NCBI GenBank assembly: GCA_946887105.1
Contig: CAMPKJ010000028.1
Span: 1-29,682, forward strand
Source of the DNA: an uncultured Acidobacteriota bacterium
GTDB lineage: Bacteria > Acidobacteriota > Thermoanaerobaculia > Gp7-AA8
Length of the DNA stretch: 29,682 nucleotides
Reading direction: 5' to 3'
The position numbers and the translations under genes were made by a program. A model generated the notes under the pieces. That model was given only the letters and a program-made list of their open reading frames with translations, did no database searches and was not told where the DNA came from. Below are positions 14,243 through 20,827 of the stretch, piece by piece. Each line of letters begins with the position of its first letter. The first letter of the stretch is position 1.

Positions 14243-17200
14243 TCAGGCCGTGACTTCCTCGGTTTCTTCTTCAGGCGCTTTCGCGAACCAGCCTGCCATC
14301 TTCGTCTTCGCGCGATCGGCGACGACGAAGAACGCGGGCACGACCAGCAGCGAGAGCGCGGTCGAGATCACCAGGCCTCCGATGATCGCTACGGCCATCG
14401 GTCCGCGCGTTTCCGCGCCGGGTCCGAGGGCCAGTGCGGGAGGAATCGCGGCCATGAGCGTCGCGGCGGAGGTCATCATGATCGGGCGCAGGCGCACCGG
14501 TCCGGCCTTGAGCATCGCATCGAGCGCGCTCATGCCTTCGTTCTGCTTCTGCACGGCGTAGTCGACGAGGATGATCGAGTTCTTCTTGGCGATGCCGAGG
14601 AGCAGCAGCAGGCCGATCATCGAGAAGATGTTCAGCGTCTTGCCGGTGATCAGCAGCGCGAAGGCCGCGCCGGCGATCGACAGCGGCAGGATCGAGAGCA
14701 CGGTCACGGGATGCAGGAACGAGTTGAACTGCGAGGCGAGGACCATGTACGCGACCAGGATGCCCAGGACGAGCGCGAAGACGAGCTGGCCCATCGACTC
14801 GCGGAACGCCACGGACGAGCCGCCGAGCACCGCGCGATATCCGGGCGGCAGGTCCTTGCTGATGGTCTCGATGAACGCCAGCGCCTCGCTCTGCGACTTG
14901 CCCGGCGCGACGTTGCCGTAGATGGAGATGGCGCGTTCACGATCGCGGCGCGTGACCGACTGCAGCGCCGGACGTTCGTCTTCTTTCACCAGAGACGACA
15001 GCGGCACGAGATCGCCCGCCGCCGTTCTCACGCGCAGCCGCGAGAGGTCCTCGGGGCGCGTGCGCTGATTGGCGAGCAGGCGCGTGCGAATGTCGATGCG
15101 CCGTCCGCCGGTCGAGTACTTGCCGGAGCGCACGCCGCCGACGAGCGCGTTGATGGTCGTGGCCACTTCCTCGACCGACACGCCGAGGTCCGCGGCGCGC
15201 GCGCGGTCGGGAACGATGCGCAACTCGGGCATGCCCACCTGGTAATCGGTGTCGATGTCCGTGGCCATGCCGCTCTGCTGCAACTTCTCGCGCATGTCGT
15301 TCGCGACGTCGACCAGCTTGTCCCACTCCGAGCCGCGCACGGAGAACTCGATCGGGAATCCGCGCTGCGCGGTGAAGCCCTGCTGCGAGAGATCCTGCAC
15401 CACGGCGCGCACGCCCGGATATCCGTTCAGCTCCTTGCGGACCATGGCCGCGAACTCCTGCTGGTTCTTTTCGCGCTCGCCCGGCGGGACCATGGTCACG
15501 AACAGGATTCCGCTGTTCACGCCGCCGCCGAATCCGCCCACGAATCCGAATACGCGCGTGATTTCTTTCTGCTGCAGCAGGTATCCCTCGGCGCGCTTGA
15601 ACACGCGATCCGTTTCGTTGAGGTCCGCGCCCACCGCGGTCTGCAGGCGGATCATCAGACGGCTCTGATCCTGCGACGGAACGAACTCGCTGGGCAGCTT
15701 CTTGAACACCACCATCGATGACGCGAACACGAGCGCCGCGAGCGCCAGCACCGACAGCGGATGCCGCAAGCCGACCGCCAGCACGCGGCTGTACGCGTGC
15801 GAGAGCTTGTCGAAGGCCACGTCGACGAAGTGTCCGATCCGCGACTGCCGCTCCTCGCCCGTCTTCAGCATCTGCGCGGAGCGCGCCGGCGCGAGCGTGA
15901 TCGCTTCGACGTACGACAGCAGCACCGCGACGCAGAGCGTCACGCCGAACTGCAGGAAGAACTTCCCGATGATGCCCTTCATGAACACGACCGGCAGGAA
16001 GATCGCGCAGACGGCCAGCGTCGCGGCCAGCGCGGCGAAGCTGATCTCCTGCGTACCCTCGCGCGCCGCGCGCACGCGGTCCTTGCCCATCTCGCCGTGA
16101 CGGAAGATGTTCTCCAGGACCATGATCGCGTCGTCGACGACGATGCCGACCGCTAGTGCCAGTCCGAGCAGGGTGAACGTGTTCAGCGTGAAGCCGAAGA
16201 AGTAGATGCAGGCCACCGTGCCGAGGAGCGACATCGGGATGGCCAGGACGACGTTGAGCGTCGCGCTGAACGTGCCGAGGAACAACCAGCAGATGATCGC
16301 CGTGAGGATCACGGAGAGCAGCAGCTCGAACTGGATCTCGTGGACCGACTCTTCGATGAACTGCGTCGAATCGAAGTTGATGCCGAGCTCCATGCCCGGC
16401 GGCAGCGTCTTCTGAATGTCGGCGATGGCTTCGCGCACGCCGCGCGCAACCGCCACCGCGTTGGAGCCGCGCTGCTTGCGGATGCCCATGCCCTGCGCGG
16501 GCTCGCCGTTGACGCGCGAGATGCGGCGCACGTCTTCGAAGCCGTCCTCGACCATCGCCACGTCGCTGAGATAGACCGGAGCGCCGGGGACGTCGCGCAC
16601 GACCAGCGTCCGGAACTCATCGAGATCGAAGGCCTCGCCGAGCACGCGCACGTTCACTTCGCGTCCGGACGTCTCCAGCCGGCCTGCGGGCAGCTCGACG
16701 TGCTGATTGCCGATCGCCGCCAGCACTTCGCTGACCGTCACCTGCCGTTCGTCGAGCTTCTCCGCATCGATCCAGACGCGGATGTTCCGCTCCACGGAAC
16801 CGACCTGAATCTCGCCGACGCCGGGAACGGTCTGCAGCCGCTCTTTCACGCGATAGCGCGCCACGTCGGCGAGCATCTGCGGCGCGAACGGTCCGGAGAG
16901 GCCCACCCACATGATGGGCTGATCCTCGGGATTGGTCTTGGAGACCACCGGCGGCTCGATGTCGCGCGGCAAGCGCCGCTGCACCTGCGCCACGCGCGTC
17001 TGCACGTCCTGCAGCGCGAGGTCGACGTTGCGCGAGAGGTCGAGCTCGACCGTCACGTTGCCGCCGCCCTGCCGCGAGGTCGAGGTGACGTTGCGCACGC
17101 CCTGCACCTGCATCACCGCTTCTTCGATCGGCTCGACGACGTCGTGCTCGATGACCTCCGGCGCCGCGCCTTCCCACGAGACGCTGACGTTGATGGTCGG

Positions 17201-17326
17201 AAAGTCGACGTCCGGAAACTGCGAGATGCCGATGCGCGACGCCGCCACACCGCCGAAGACGACGGTGGCGGCCATGATCATCCAGGCGAAGACGGGGTTC
17301 TTGATGCAGACTTCGGTGATCTTCAT
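14243..17326 (-). CDS. RND efflux pump inner-membrane transporter (HAE1/AcrB family)
   Basis: This is a full-length 1027-residue RND pump protomer. It opens with MKITEVCIKNPVFAWMIMAA (TM1), followed by porter-domain motifs (SWEGAAPEVIEHDVVEPIEE, GVRNVTSTSRQG). TM4 holds the proton-relay pair in VGIVVDDAIMVLENI (about residues 392-406). A second homologous half has SILPLSIAGAAFALLITGK and GIAKKNSIILVDYA. It trades protons for export of drugs, dyes, lipophilic acids or metabolites through the adaptor and TolC-like channel encoded just upstream. The gap to the adaptor gene is 22 nt, with CAGGAA as ribosome-binding site. Sequence cannot tell the substrate; the class is HAE1 (hydrophobic/amphiphilic), not the heavy-metal class. 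Confidence 0.95.
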   Translation of the reverse strand: MKITEVCIKNPVFAWMIMAATVVFGGVAASRIGISQFPDVDFPTINVSVSWEGAAPEVIEHDVVEPIEEAVMQVQGVRNVTSTSRQGGGNVTVELDLSRNVDLALQDVQTRVAQVQRRLPRDIEPPVVSKTNPEDQPIMWVGLSGPFAPQMLADVARYRVKERLQTVPGVGEIQVGSVERNIRVWIDAEKLDERQVTVSEVLAAIGNQHVELPAGRLETSGREVNVRVLGEAFDLDEFRTLVVRDVPGAPVYLSDVAMVEDGFEDVRRISRVNGEPAQGMGIRKQRGSNAVAVARGVREAIADIQKTLPPGMELGINFDSTQFIEESVHEIQFELLLSVILTAIICWLFLGTFSATLNVVLAIPMSLLGTVACIYFFGFTLNTFTLLGLALAVGIVVDDAIMVLENIFRHGEMGKDRVRAAREGTQEISFAALAATLAVCAIFLPVVFMKGIIGKFFLQFGVTLCVAVLLSYVEAITLAPARSAQMLKTGEERQSRIGHFVDVAFDKLSHAYSRVLAVGLRHPLSVLALAALVFASSMVVFKKLPSEFVPSQDQSRLMIRLQTAVGADLNETDRVFKRAEGYLLQQKEITRVFGFVGGFGGGVNSGILFVTMVPPGEREKNQQEFAAMVRKELNGYPGVRAVVQDLSQQGFTAQRGFPIEFSVRGSEWDKLVDVANDMREKLQQSGMATDIDTDYQVGMPELRIVPDRARAADLGVSVEEVATTINALVGGVRSGKYSTGGRRIDIRTRLLANQRTRPEDLSRLRVRTAAGDLVPLSSLVKEDERPALQSVTRRDRERAISIYGNVAPGKSQSEALAFIETISKDLPPGYRAVLGGSSVAFRESMGQLVFALVLGILVAYMVLASQFNSFLHPVTVLSILPLSIAGAAFALLITGKTLNIFSMIGLLLLLGIAKKNSIILVDYAVQKQNEGMSALDAMLKAGPVRLRPIMMTSAATLMAAIPPALALGPGAETRGPMAVAIIGGLVISTALSLLVVPAFFVVADRAKTKMAGWFAKAPEEETEEVTA

Positions 17327-17348
17327 GAGCGTGCGTTCCTGTTGCTGC

Positions 17349-18470
17349 TTACTGCGTCACCTTGACCTTCACCCCATCCCTCAATGCTTCCGCCCCGCGC
17401 ACCACCAGCATCTCGCCGGCGCGCAGGCCGTCTTTCACTTCCACCTGACCGTCGGCCGTGCGCATGCCGAGGGTGAGCACGCGCTGCGTGGCCACGCCGT
17501 TGTCGACCGTGAAGGCGAGGAATCCTTTTTCGCTCGGACGGATGGCCGTCTGCGGGATGACCGGAGCGGGACGCGGCGATCCGATCGGCACGGTCACGCG
17601 CGCGAATGCGCCCGGGCGCAGCTCGGGACGATTCGAGTTCAACACGTTCGCGGTGACGTCGACCATGCGCGACGACTGGCTCGCCGCCGCGGCCACGTGC
17701 GTGATGCGCGCCTCGTGCGTGGTCATGTCTTCGGCGATGTTGAATCGCGCGACCACGCCCGGACGCAACGGTAGCGCGTCGCCTTCCGGAACCTGGAAGC
17801 GCAGCAGCAAGGGATCGCGGCGCATGAGCGTCGAGAGCACAGTTCCGACCGGCACGTACTGTCCGGTCTCGACGGTGCGCGTCTGGATGATTCCGGCCAC
17901 CGGCGCGCGCACGAATGCATCGCGCAGGTTCAGCTTCGCCTGGGCGACGGCGGTCTGCGCCTGCGTCACTTCCGCGGCCGCGGTCTGCACCTTCGTGCGC
18001 CACGTTTCGATCTCTTCGCCGCGGATCAGTCCCGGATTCTTCGCATTCGCGTCCTGCCGGCGTGCGTATCCCGCTTCCGCTTCGCTCTTGGCGGCCAGCG
18101 CCTTGTTCAGCGTTGCTTCCGCCGCGTCGACCGCGAGGCGATAGCGCTCCGGTTCGATCTCCACGAGCGGCTGTCCGGCCTGCACCATCTGACCTTCGCG
18201 GAAGTTCACCTTCTCGACCGCACCCGCGACGCGCGCGGTGACGGCGACGCGCTCGAACGCATCGAGCGAGCCCACCGCGGTGACCGAGTACTCGACGTTG
18301 CGCGACTCCACGGGATGGACTTCGACCGGAAACTCGGAGCTGCGACCGCGGCCCGCGCCCGGACCGCCCGCGGCGCCCCTGGTCTCCTTCGCGTCGCCCT
18401 TCGAGCACGAAAGGAGGAACGATGAAGACAGAAGGATGACTGCCGCAAGCATCCAGGTCCCGAATCTCAT
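17349..18470 (-). CDS. RND efflux periplasmic adaptor lipoprotein (membrane fusion protein)
   Basis: The product has 373 residues. A lipoprotein signal (MRFGTWMLAAVILLSSSFLL, then SC at the lipobox LLSC) anchors it to the inner membrane. Then come the lipoyl/barrel-sandwich halves (VTARVAGAVEKVNFREGQMV and RAPVAGIIQTRTVETGQYV), an alpha-helical hairpin between them (about residues 110-180, AEATLNKALAAKSEAEAGYA), a beta-barrel and a membrane-proximal domain. It bridges the RND pump and the TolC-like channel. The start is ambiguous: ATG 18470 is used here because the signal begins at once, but ATG 18482 and GTG 18497 (GTGA overlap with the tolC stop) are in frame. All three lie in or against heptamer array D. 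Start choice decides whether translation is coupled to the gene before. Confidence 0.9.
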   Translation of the reverse strand: MRFGTWMLAAVILLSSSFLLSCSKGDAKETRGAAGGPGAGRGRSSEFPVEVHPVESRNVEYSVTAVGSLDAFERVAVTARVAGAVEKVNFREGQMVQAGQPLVEIEPERYRLAVDAAEATLNKALAAKSEAEAGYARRQDANAKNPGLIRGEEIETWRTKVQTAAAEVTQAQTAVAQAKLNLRDAFVRAPVAGIIQTRTVETGQYVPVGTVLSTLMRRDPLLLRFQVPEGDALPLRPGVVARFNIAEDMTTHEARITHVAAAASQSSRMVDVTANVLNSNRPELRPGAFARVTVPIGSPRPAPVIPQTAIRPSEKGFLAFTVDNGVATQRVLTLGMRTADGQVEVKDGLRAGEMLVVRGAEALRDGVKVKVTQ

Positions 18471-18506
18471 TTCACTCTTCATCCCTTCACCCTTCACGCT
18501 TCACCC
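18471..18506. repeat. One-armed heptamer array D (TTCACCC type, five units)
   Basis: Five head-to-tail units, TTCACTC, TTCATCCC, TTCACCC, TTCACGC and TTCACCC (7 or 8 nt each), end the TolC gene and precede the adaptor gene on the other strand, where they read GGGTGAA repeats. The tolC stop codon (18496-18494) is inside the array, and the units supply purine-rich SD-like GAAGGG words before the adaptor starts. I see no inverted second arm nearby, unlike families A, B and C. Confidence 0.75.
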
Positions 18507-19747
18507 GTCATGCTCGCGCCGCTGGCCTCGCGCAGGCTGAGGTAGGCCAGCGCCATGCGATAGCGCGCCGTGACTTCCGCCACTTCCGCCTCGAACAATT
18601 GCTGCGTGGCGTCGGCGAGCTCGAGCGCGCTGGCCAGACCCTCGCGATAGAGGATGTTGGTCTCGTTTGCGTTTTTCTGTGCGGCGCGTACGGCGGCGGC
18701 GGCTTCCCGCAGCGACGCTTGTTCGGTCGACAACTGCACGGCTGCACTGCGCATCTGGCGCTCGACATCACGCAGCTCGAGCTCCAGTTGCAGTTCGCCG
18801 CCGCGCACGTTTGCGGTCCGCTCGGCACGCTCCGCGCCGCGGAGTCCCGCGTCGAAGACCGGCCATGCGAACGAAACTCCGACGAATCCCTCGTTATTGC
18901 GGTTCGTCACCGGGCCATCATTGATGTTGCGCGTCTGTGCGCTGAGCGCCACCGAAGGAAAAAACCTTGCGTTCGGCTCATCCGCGAATGCGCGCAATGC
19001 CTCGACACGCGCACGCCGCGCCGCGATGTCACTGCGCCGCGCCTGTGCTTCCGCGATCGCCGCGTCGCCCGTGGCCGGCGGATTGTCCGCGGCGTCGAGC
19101 AACGCCACCGGCGGCGTCAGCGGACCTTCGACGTCCGCCTTGAGCAGCGTTTCCAGCTCCACGCGCGCCGCCTGCACGTCGCCGGCTGCCTGCGCCAGCT
19201 CGCGCACCGCGGTCGCGAGCTCGAGCTCCGCGCGCGTGACGTCGTTCGAGCTGACCAGGCCCGCGTCGAAGCGCGCGCGCACATCTTCGAGGTTCGTCTG
19301 CGCGAACGTGCGGCGGCGCTCGGCGGCCAGGAACACCTGCTCGAAGCTCAGCGTCGAGAGAAACGTGGCCGCGGCGTCGAATCCGAGGAGACGCTTGCTG
19401 TCGTCCGCGGAGAGGCGGACCGCGTCGCGCTCGAATCTCTGCTGCCGATAGAGAGGAAACACGCGCGCGTCGAAGATCGGCTGCGTGAGCGTGGCGGTCG
19501 TCGAAACGTCGCGCTCGGAACCGTTTCCGATGTCGCTGCCGGCGGTTCCGTTGATGTCGACGCGCGGCAGAAACGCGGTTCGCGCGCGGCGGACGCGGGC
19601 TTCCGCGGCTTCGACGGTCGTGTCGGCGATGGCCGCGCGCTCATTGCGGGACACGGCCAGTTCGACCGCGCGCTCGATGGTCAGAGCTTCTTGCGCGGAG
19701 AGGATTGGGGACAGTGCGAGCGTCAGGAGGACGAGAGGGCGCTTCAC
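18494..19747 (-). CDS. TolC-family outer-membrane efflux channel
   Basis: The 417-residue protein has a signal peptide (MKRPLVLLTLALSPILSA) and two homologous outer-membrane-efflux repeats. Each is a long coiled helix pair with a beta segment: AFLPRVDINGTAGSDIG and ARFFPSVALSAQTRNIND mark the two halves. Typical helix text is AVELAVSRNERAAIADTTVE and ILYREGLASALELADATQQL. No lipobox cysteine is seen. The protein forms the trimeric duct for the adaptor and RND pump encoded downstream; it is first in the operon, directly behind the operator-bearing promoter. The GTG start at 19747 is fixed by the signal peptide. Its final codons come from heptamer array D. Confidence 0.92.
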   Translation of the reverse strand: MKRPLVLLTLALSPILSAQEALTIERAVELAVSRNERAAIADTTVEAAEARVRRARTAFLPRVDINGTAGSDIGNGSERDVSTTATLTQPIFDARVFPLYRQQRFERDAVRLSADDSKRLLGFDAAATFLSTLSFEQVFLAAERRRTFAQTNLEDVRARFDAGLVSSNDVTRAELELATAVRELAQAAGDVQAARVELETLLKADVEGPLTPPVALLDAADNPPATGDAAIAEAQARRSDIAARRARVEALRAFADEPNARFFPSVALSAQTRNINDGPVTNRNNEGFVGVSFAWPVFDAGLRGAERAERTANVRGGELQLELELRDVERQMRSAAVQLSTEQASLREAAAAVRAAQKNANETNILYREGLASALELADATQQLFEAEVAEVTARYRMALAYLSLREASGASMTGEA

Positions 19748-19755
19748 GGCGGGGC

Positions 19756-19788
19756 ATTAGAACACGACCGTTCGGTCACTTATGTCAA
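19756..19788 (-). promoter_or_regulatory. Promoter of the efflux operon with dyad operator between -35 and -10
   Basis: On the minus strand a perfect TTGACA (19788-19783) is followed by the inverted repeat GACCGAACGGTC (19777-19766; 5-bp arms, 2-nt centre) and then TCTAAT (19761-19756), which ends 8 nt before the GTG. The spacer is long, about 20-21 nt. A dyad of type GACCGNNCGGTC inside a promoter is typical of TetR-family repressors of efflux operons; the long spacer would also suit a MerR-type activator. No regulator gene lies in the window. Confidence 0.6.
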
Positions 19789-19829
19789 CGCTGCGTTTCG
19801 ATTGCGTGGGCGGTTATGACAGGGGGGCG

Positions 19830-19932
19830 TTCCTCGGAGTTCCTCGGAGTTCCTCGGGGTTCCTCGGAGTTCCTCGGCGGGGCCGCGCACCTCCCTCCGA
19901 GGAACTCCGAGGAACCGAGGAACTCCGAGGAA
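19830..19932. repeat. Inverted 8-mer array A1 (TTCCTCGG type, 5+4 units)
   Basis: Five TTCCTCGG units separated by 2 nt (19830-19877), a 19-nt G+C-rich loop, then four CCGAGGAA units separated by 0 or 2 nt (19897-19932). The stop codon of the DUF1573-like gene (TGA, 19936-19934) starts one base after the last unit and uses its spacer. On the other side 52 nt separate it from the efflux gene -35. Confidence 0.92.
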
Positions 19933-19933
19933 C

Positions 19934-20707
19934 TCACCGTATCGTCGCATTCACCTCGATCGTCGCACTGACCGCCGGATCAGTCTTCTTGGTGATGCGC
20001 ACCATCTCCCGCAGCTCGCCCGCCTGCGCCTTCGCCGCGTCGACAGTCACCGTCAGCGTTTCCTTCGCCTTGGGCGGAATGACCGGCGCGTGCTCGTAAT
20101 AGAGGCAGCGGCACGCGGAGCGCGCGACGTCGACCGATAACGGCTCGTCGCTGTTGTTCGTCACCTCGAACTGGCGCACGGCGCGCGTCCCTTTGCGGAT
20201 CACGCCGTAGTCGTGCGACGGCGGAGTGGCCGCGAGGATGCTCGGCGCGGGCGGCGGTTCTACGACGGTGTCGGCTCCAGTCGAAATGGTCGCGCTCGTA
20301 TCCGTATCGACGATGGTCCCTTCCGCACGGCCGGAGCTGGCGCGCCAGATCAGCCAGCCGATCAGTGCGAGCGCGATCAGCGCGGCGGCCAGGATCAGCG
20401 GAACGCGCGACCGCGATTCCGGCTCGCCCATCGGAAGCTCGGGCTCTCGCCGCAGCTCGGGAGTATGCGGAGCCGGCGGCGTCGGCGGCGGCGTTGCCGC
20501 CATGCCCTCGAGCTCGTTCAGCTTGCCGAGAGCGCGATCGATCTCGATGACGAGCCGCTGGTATTCGGCGGCGAGATGCTCGGTCGGCGCGTCGGCGATC
20601 ATGCGCGCAAGCGCCTCGCGATGCTGGCGATAGTGCTGCCGCAGCACCTCGATCTCCCGCGCCCGCTCGCCGCGCTTCACGTTGATGGTGCCGAAATCTT
20701 CTGACAT
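19934..20707 (-). CDS. Membrane-anchored protein with coiled coil and DUF1573-like Ig domain
   Basis: The 257-residue protein has three parts. The first is an N-terminal charged helical region, about residues 10-70 (REIEVLRQHYRQHREALARM), probably a coiled coil. The second is a proline-rich linker and one membrane helix, about 104-124 (VPLILAAALIALALIGWLIW). The third is a C-terminal Ig-like domain, about 165-257, with the DUF1573/ASPM-SPD-2-Hydin pattern HDYGVIRKGTRAVRQFEVTN and ARSACRCLYYE, close to the CGC signature of DUF1573. Topology would put the coiled coil in the cytoplasm and the Ig domain outside. Function unknown. It is alone between repeat elements A1 and A2 and separated by them from both neighbours. 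TAGCAT lies 9 nt before the ATG, and GGGAG abuts it. Confidence 0.72.
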   Translation of the reverse strand: MSEDFGTINVKRGERAREIEVLRQHYRQHREALARMIADAPTEHLAAEYQRLVIEIDRALGKLNELEGMAATPPPTPPAPHTPELRREPELPMGEPESRSRVPLILAAALIALALIGWLIWRASSGRAEGTIVDTDTSATISTGADTVVEPPPAPSILAATPPSHDYGVIRKGTRAVRQFEVTNNSDEPLSVDVARSACRCLYYEHAPVIPPKAKETLTVTVDAAKAQAGELREMVRITKKTDPAVSATIEVNATIR

Positions 20708-20716
20708 CTCCCGCCG

Positions 20717-20722
20717 ATGCTA
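20717..20722 (-). promoter_or_regulatory. -10 element (TAGCAT) of the DUF1573-like gene
   Basis: TAGCAT on the minus strand ends 9 nt before ATG 20707, so the leader would be about 2-3 nt. Its presence right after repeat A2 suggests the gene is transcribed on its own. Confidence 0.35.
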
Positions 20723-20732
20723 GCAAATACGG

Positions 20733-20822
20733 TTCCTCGGCGTTCCTCGGTTCCTCGGCGTTCCTCGGAGGAACAAACCACACCACTCCGAGGAACTCCG
20801 AGGAACCCGAGGCACCGAGGAA
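20733..20822. repeat. Inverted 8-mer array A2 (TTCCTCGG type, 4+4 units)
   Basis: Four TTCCTCGG units (20733-20768), a 19-nt loop (AGGAACAAACCACACCACT), then CCGAGGAA twice, CCGAGGCA and CCGAGGAA (20788-20822). It ends 5 nt before the TAG stop (20830-20828) of the DUF5916 gene and begins 25 nt upstream of the DUF1573-like ATG. Confidence 0.92.
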
Positions 20823-20827
20823 CTCGT

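Noticed and set aside
19830..19932. CRISPR array
   Set aside because: Units are 8 nt with 0-2 nt spacing and inverted second arms. There are no 20-40 nt spacers and no cas genes.
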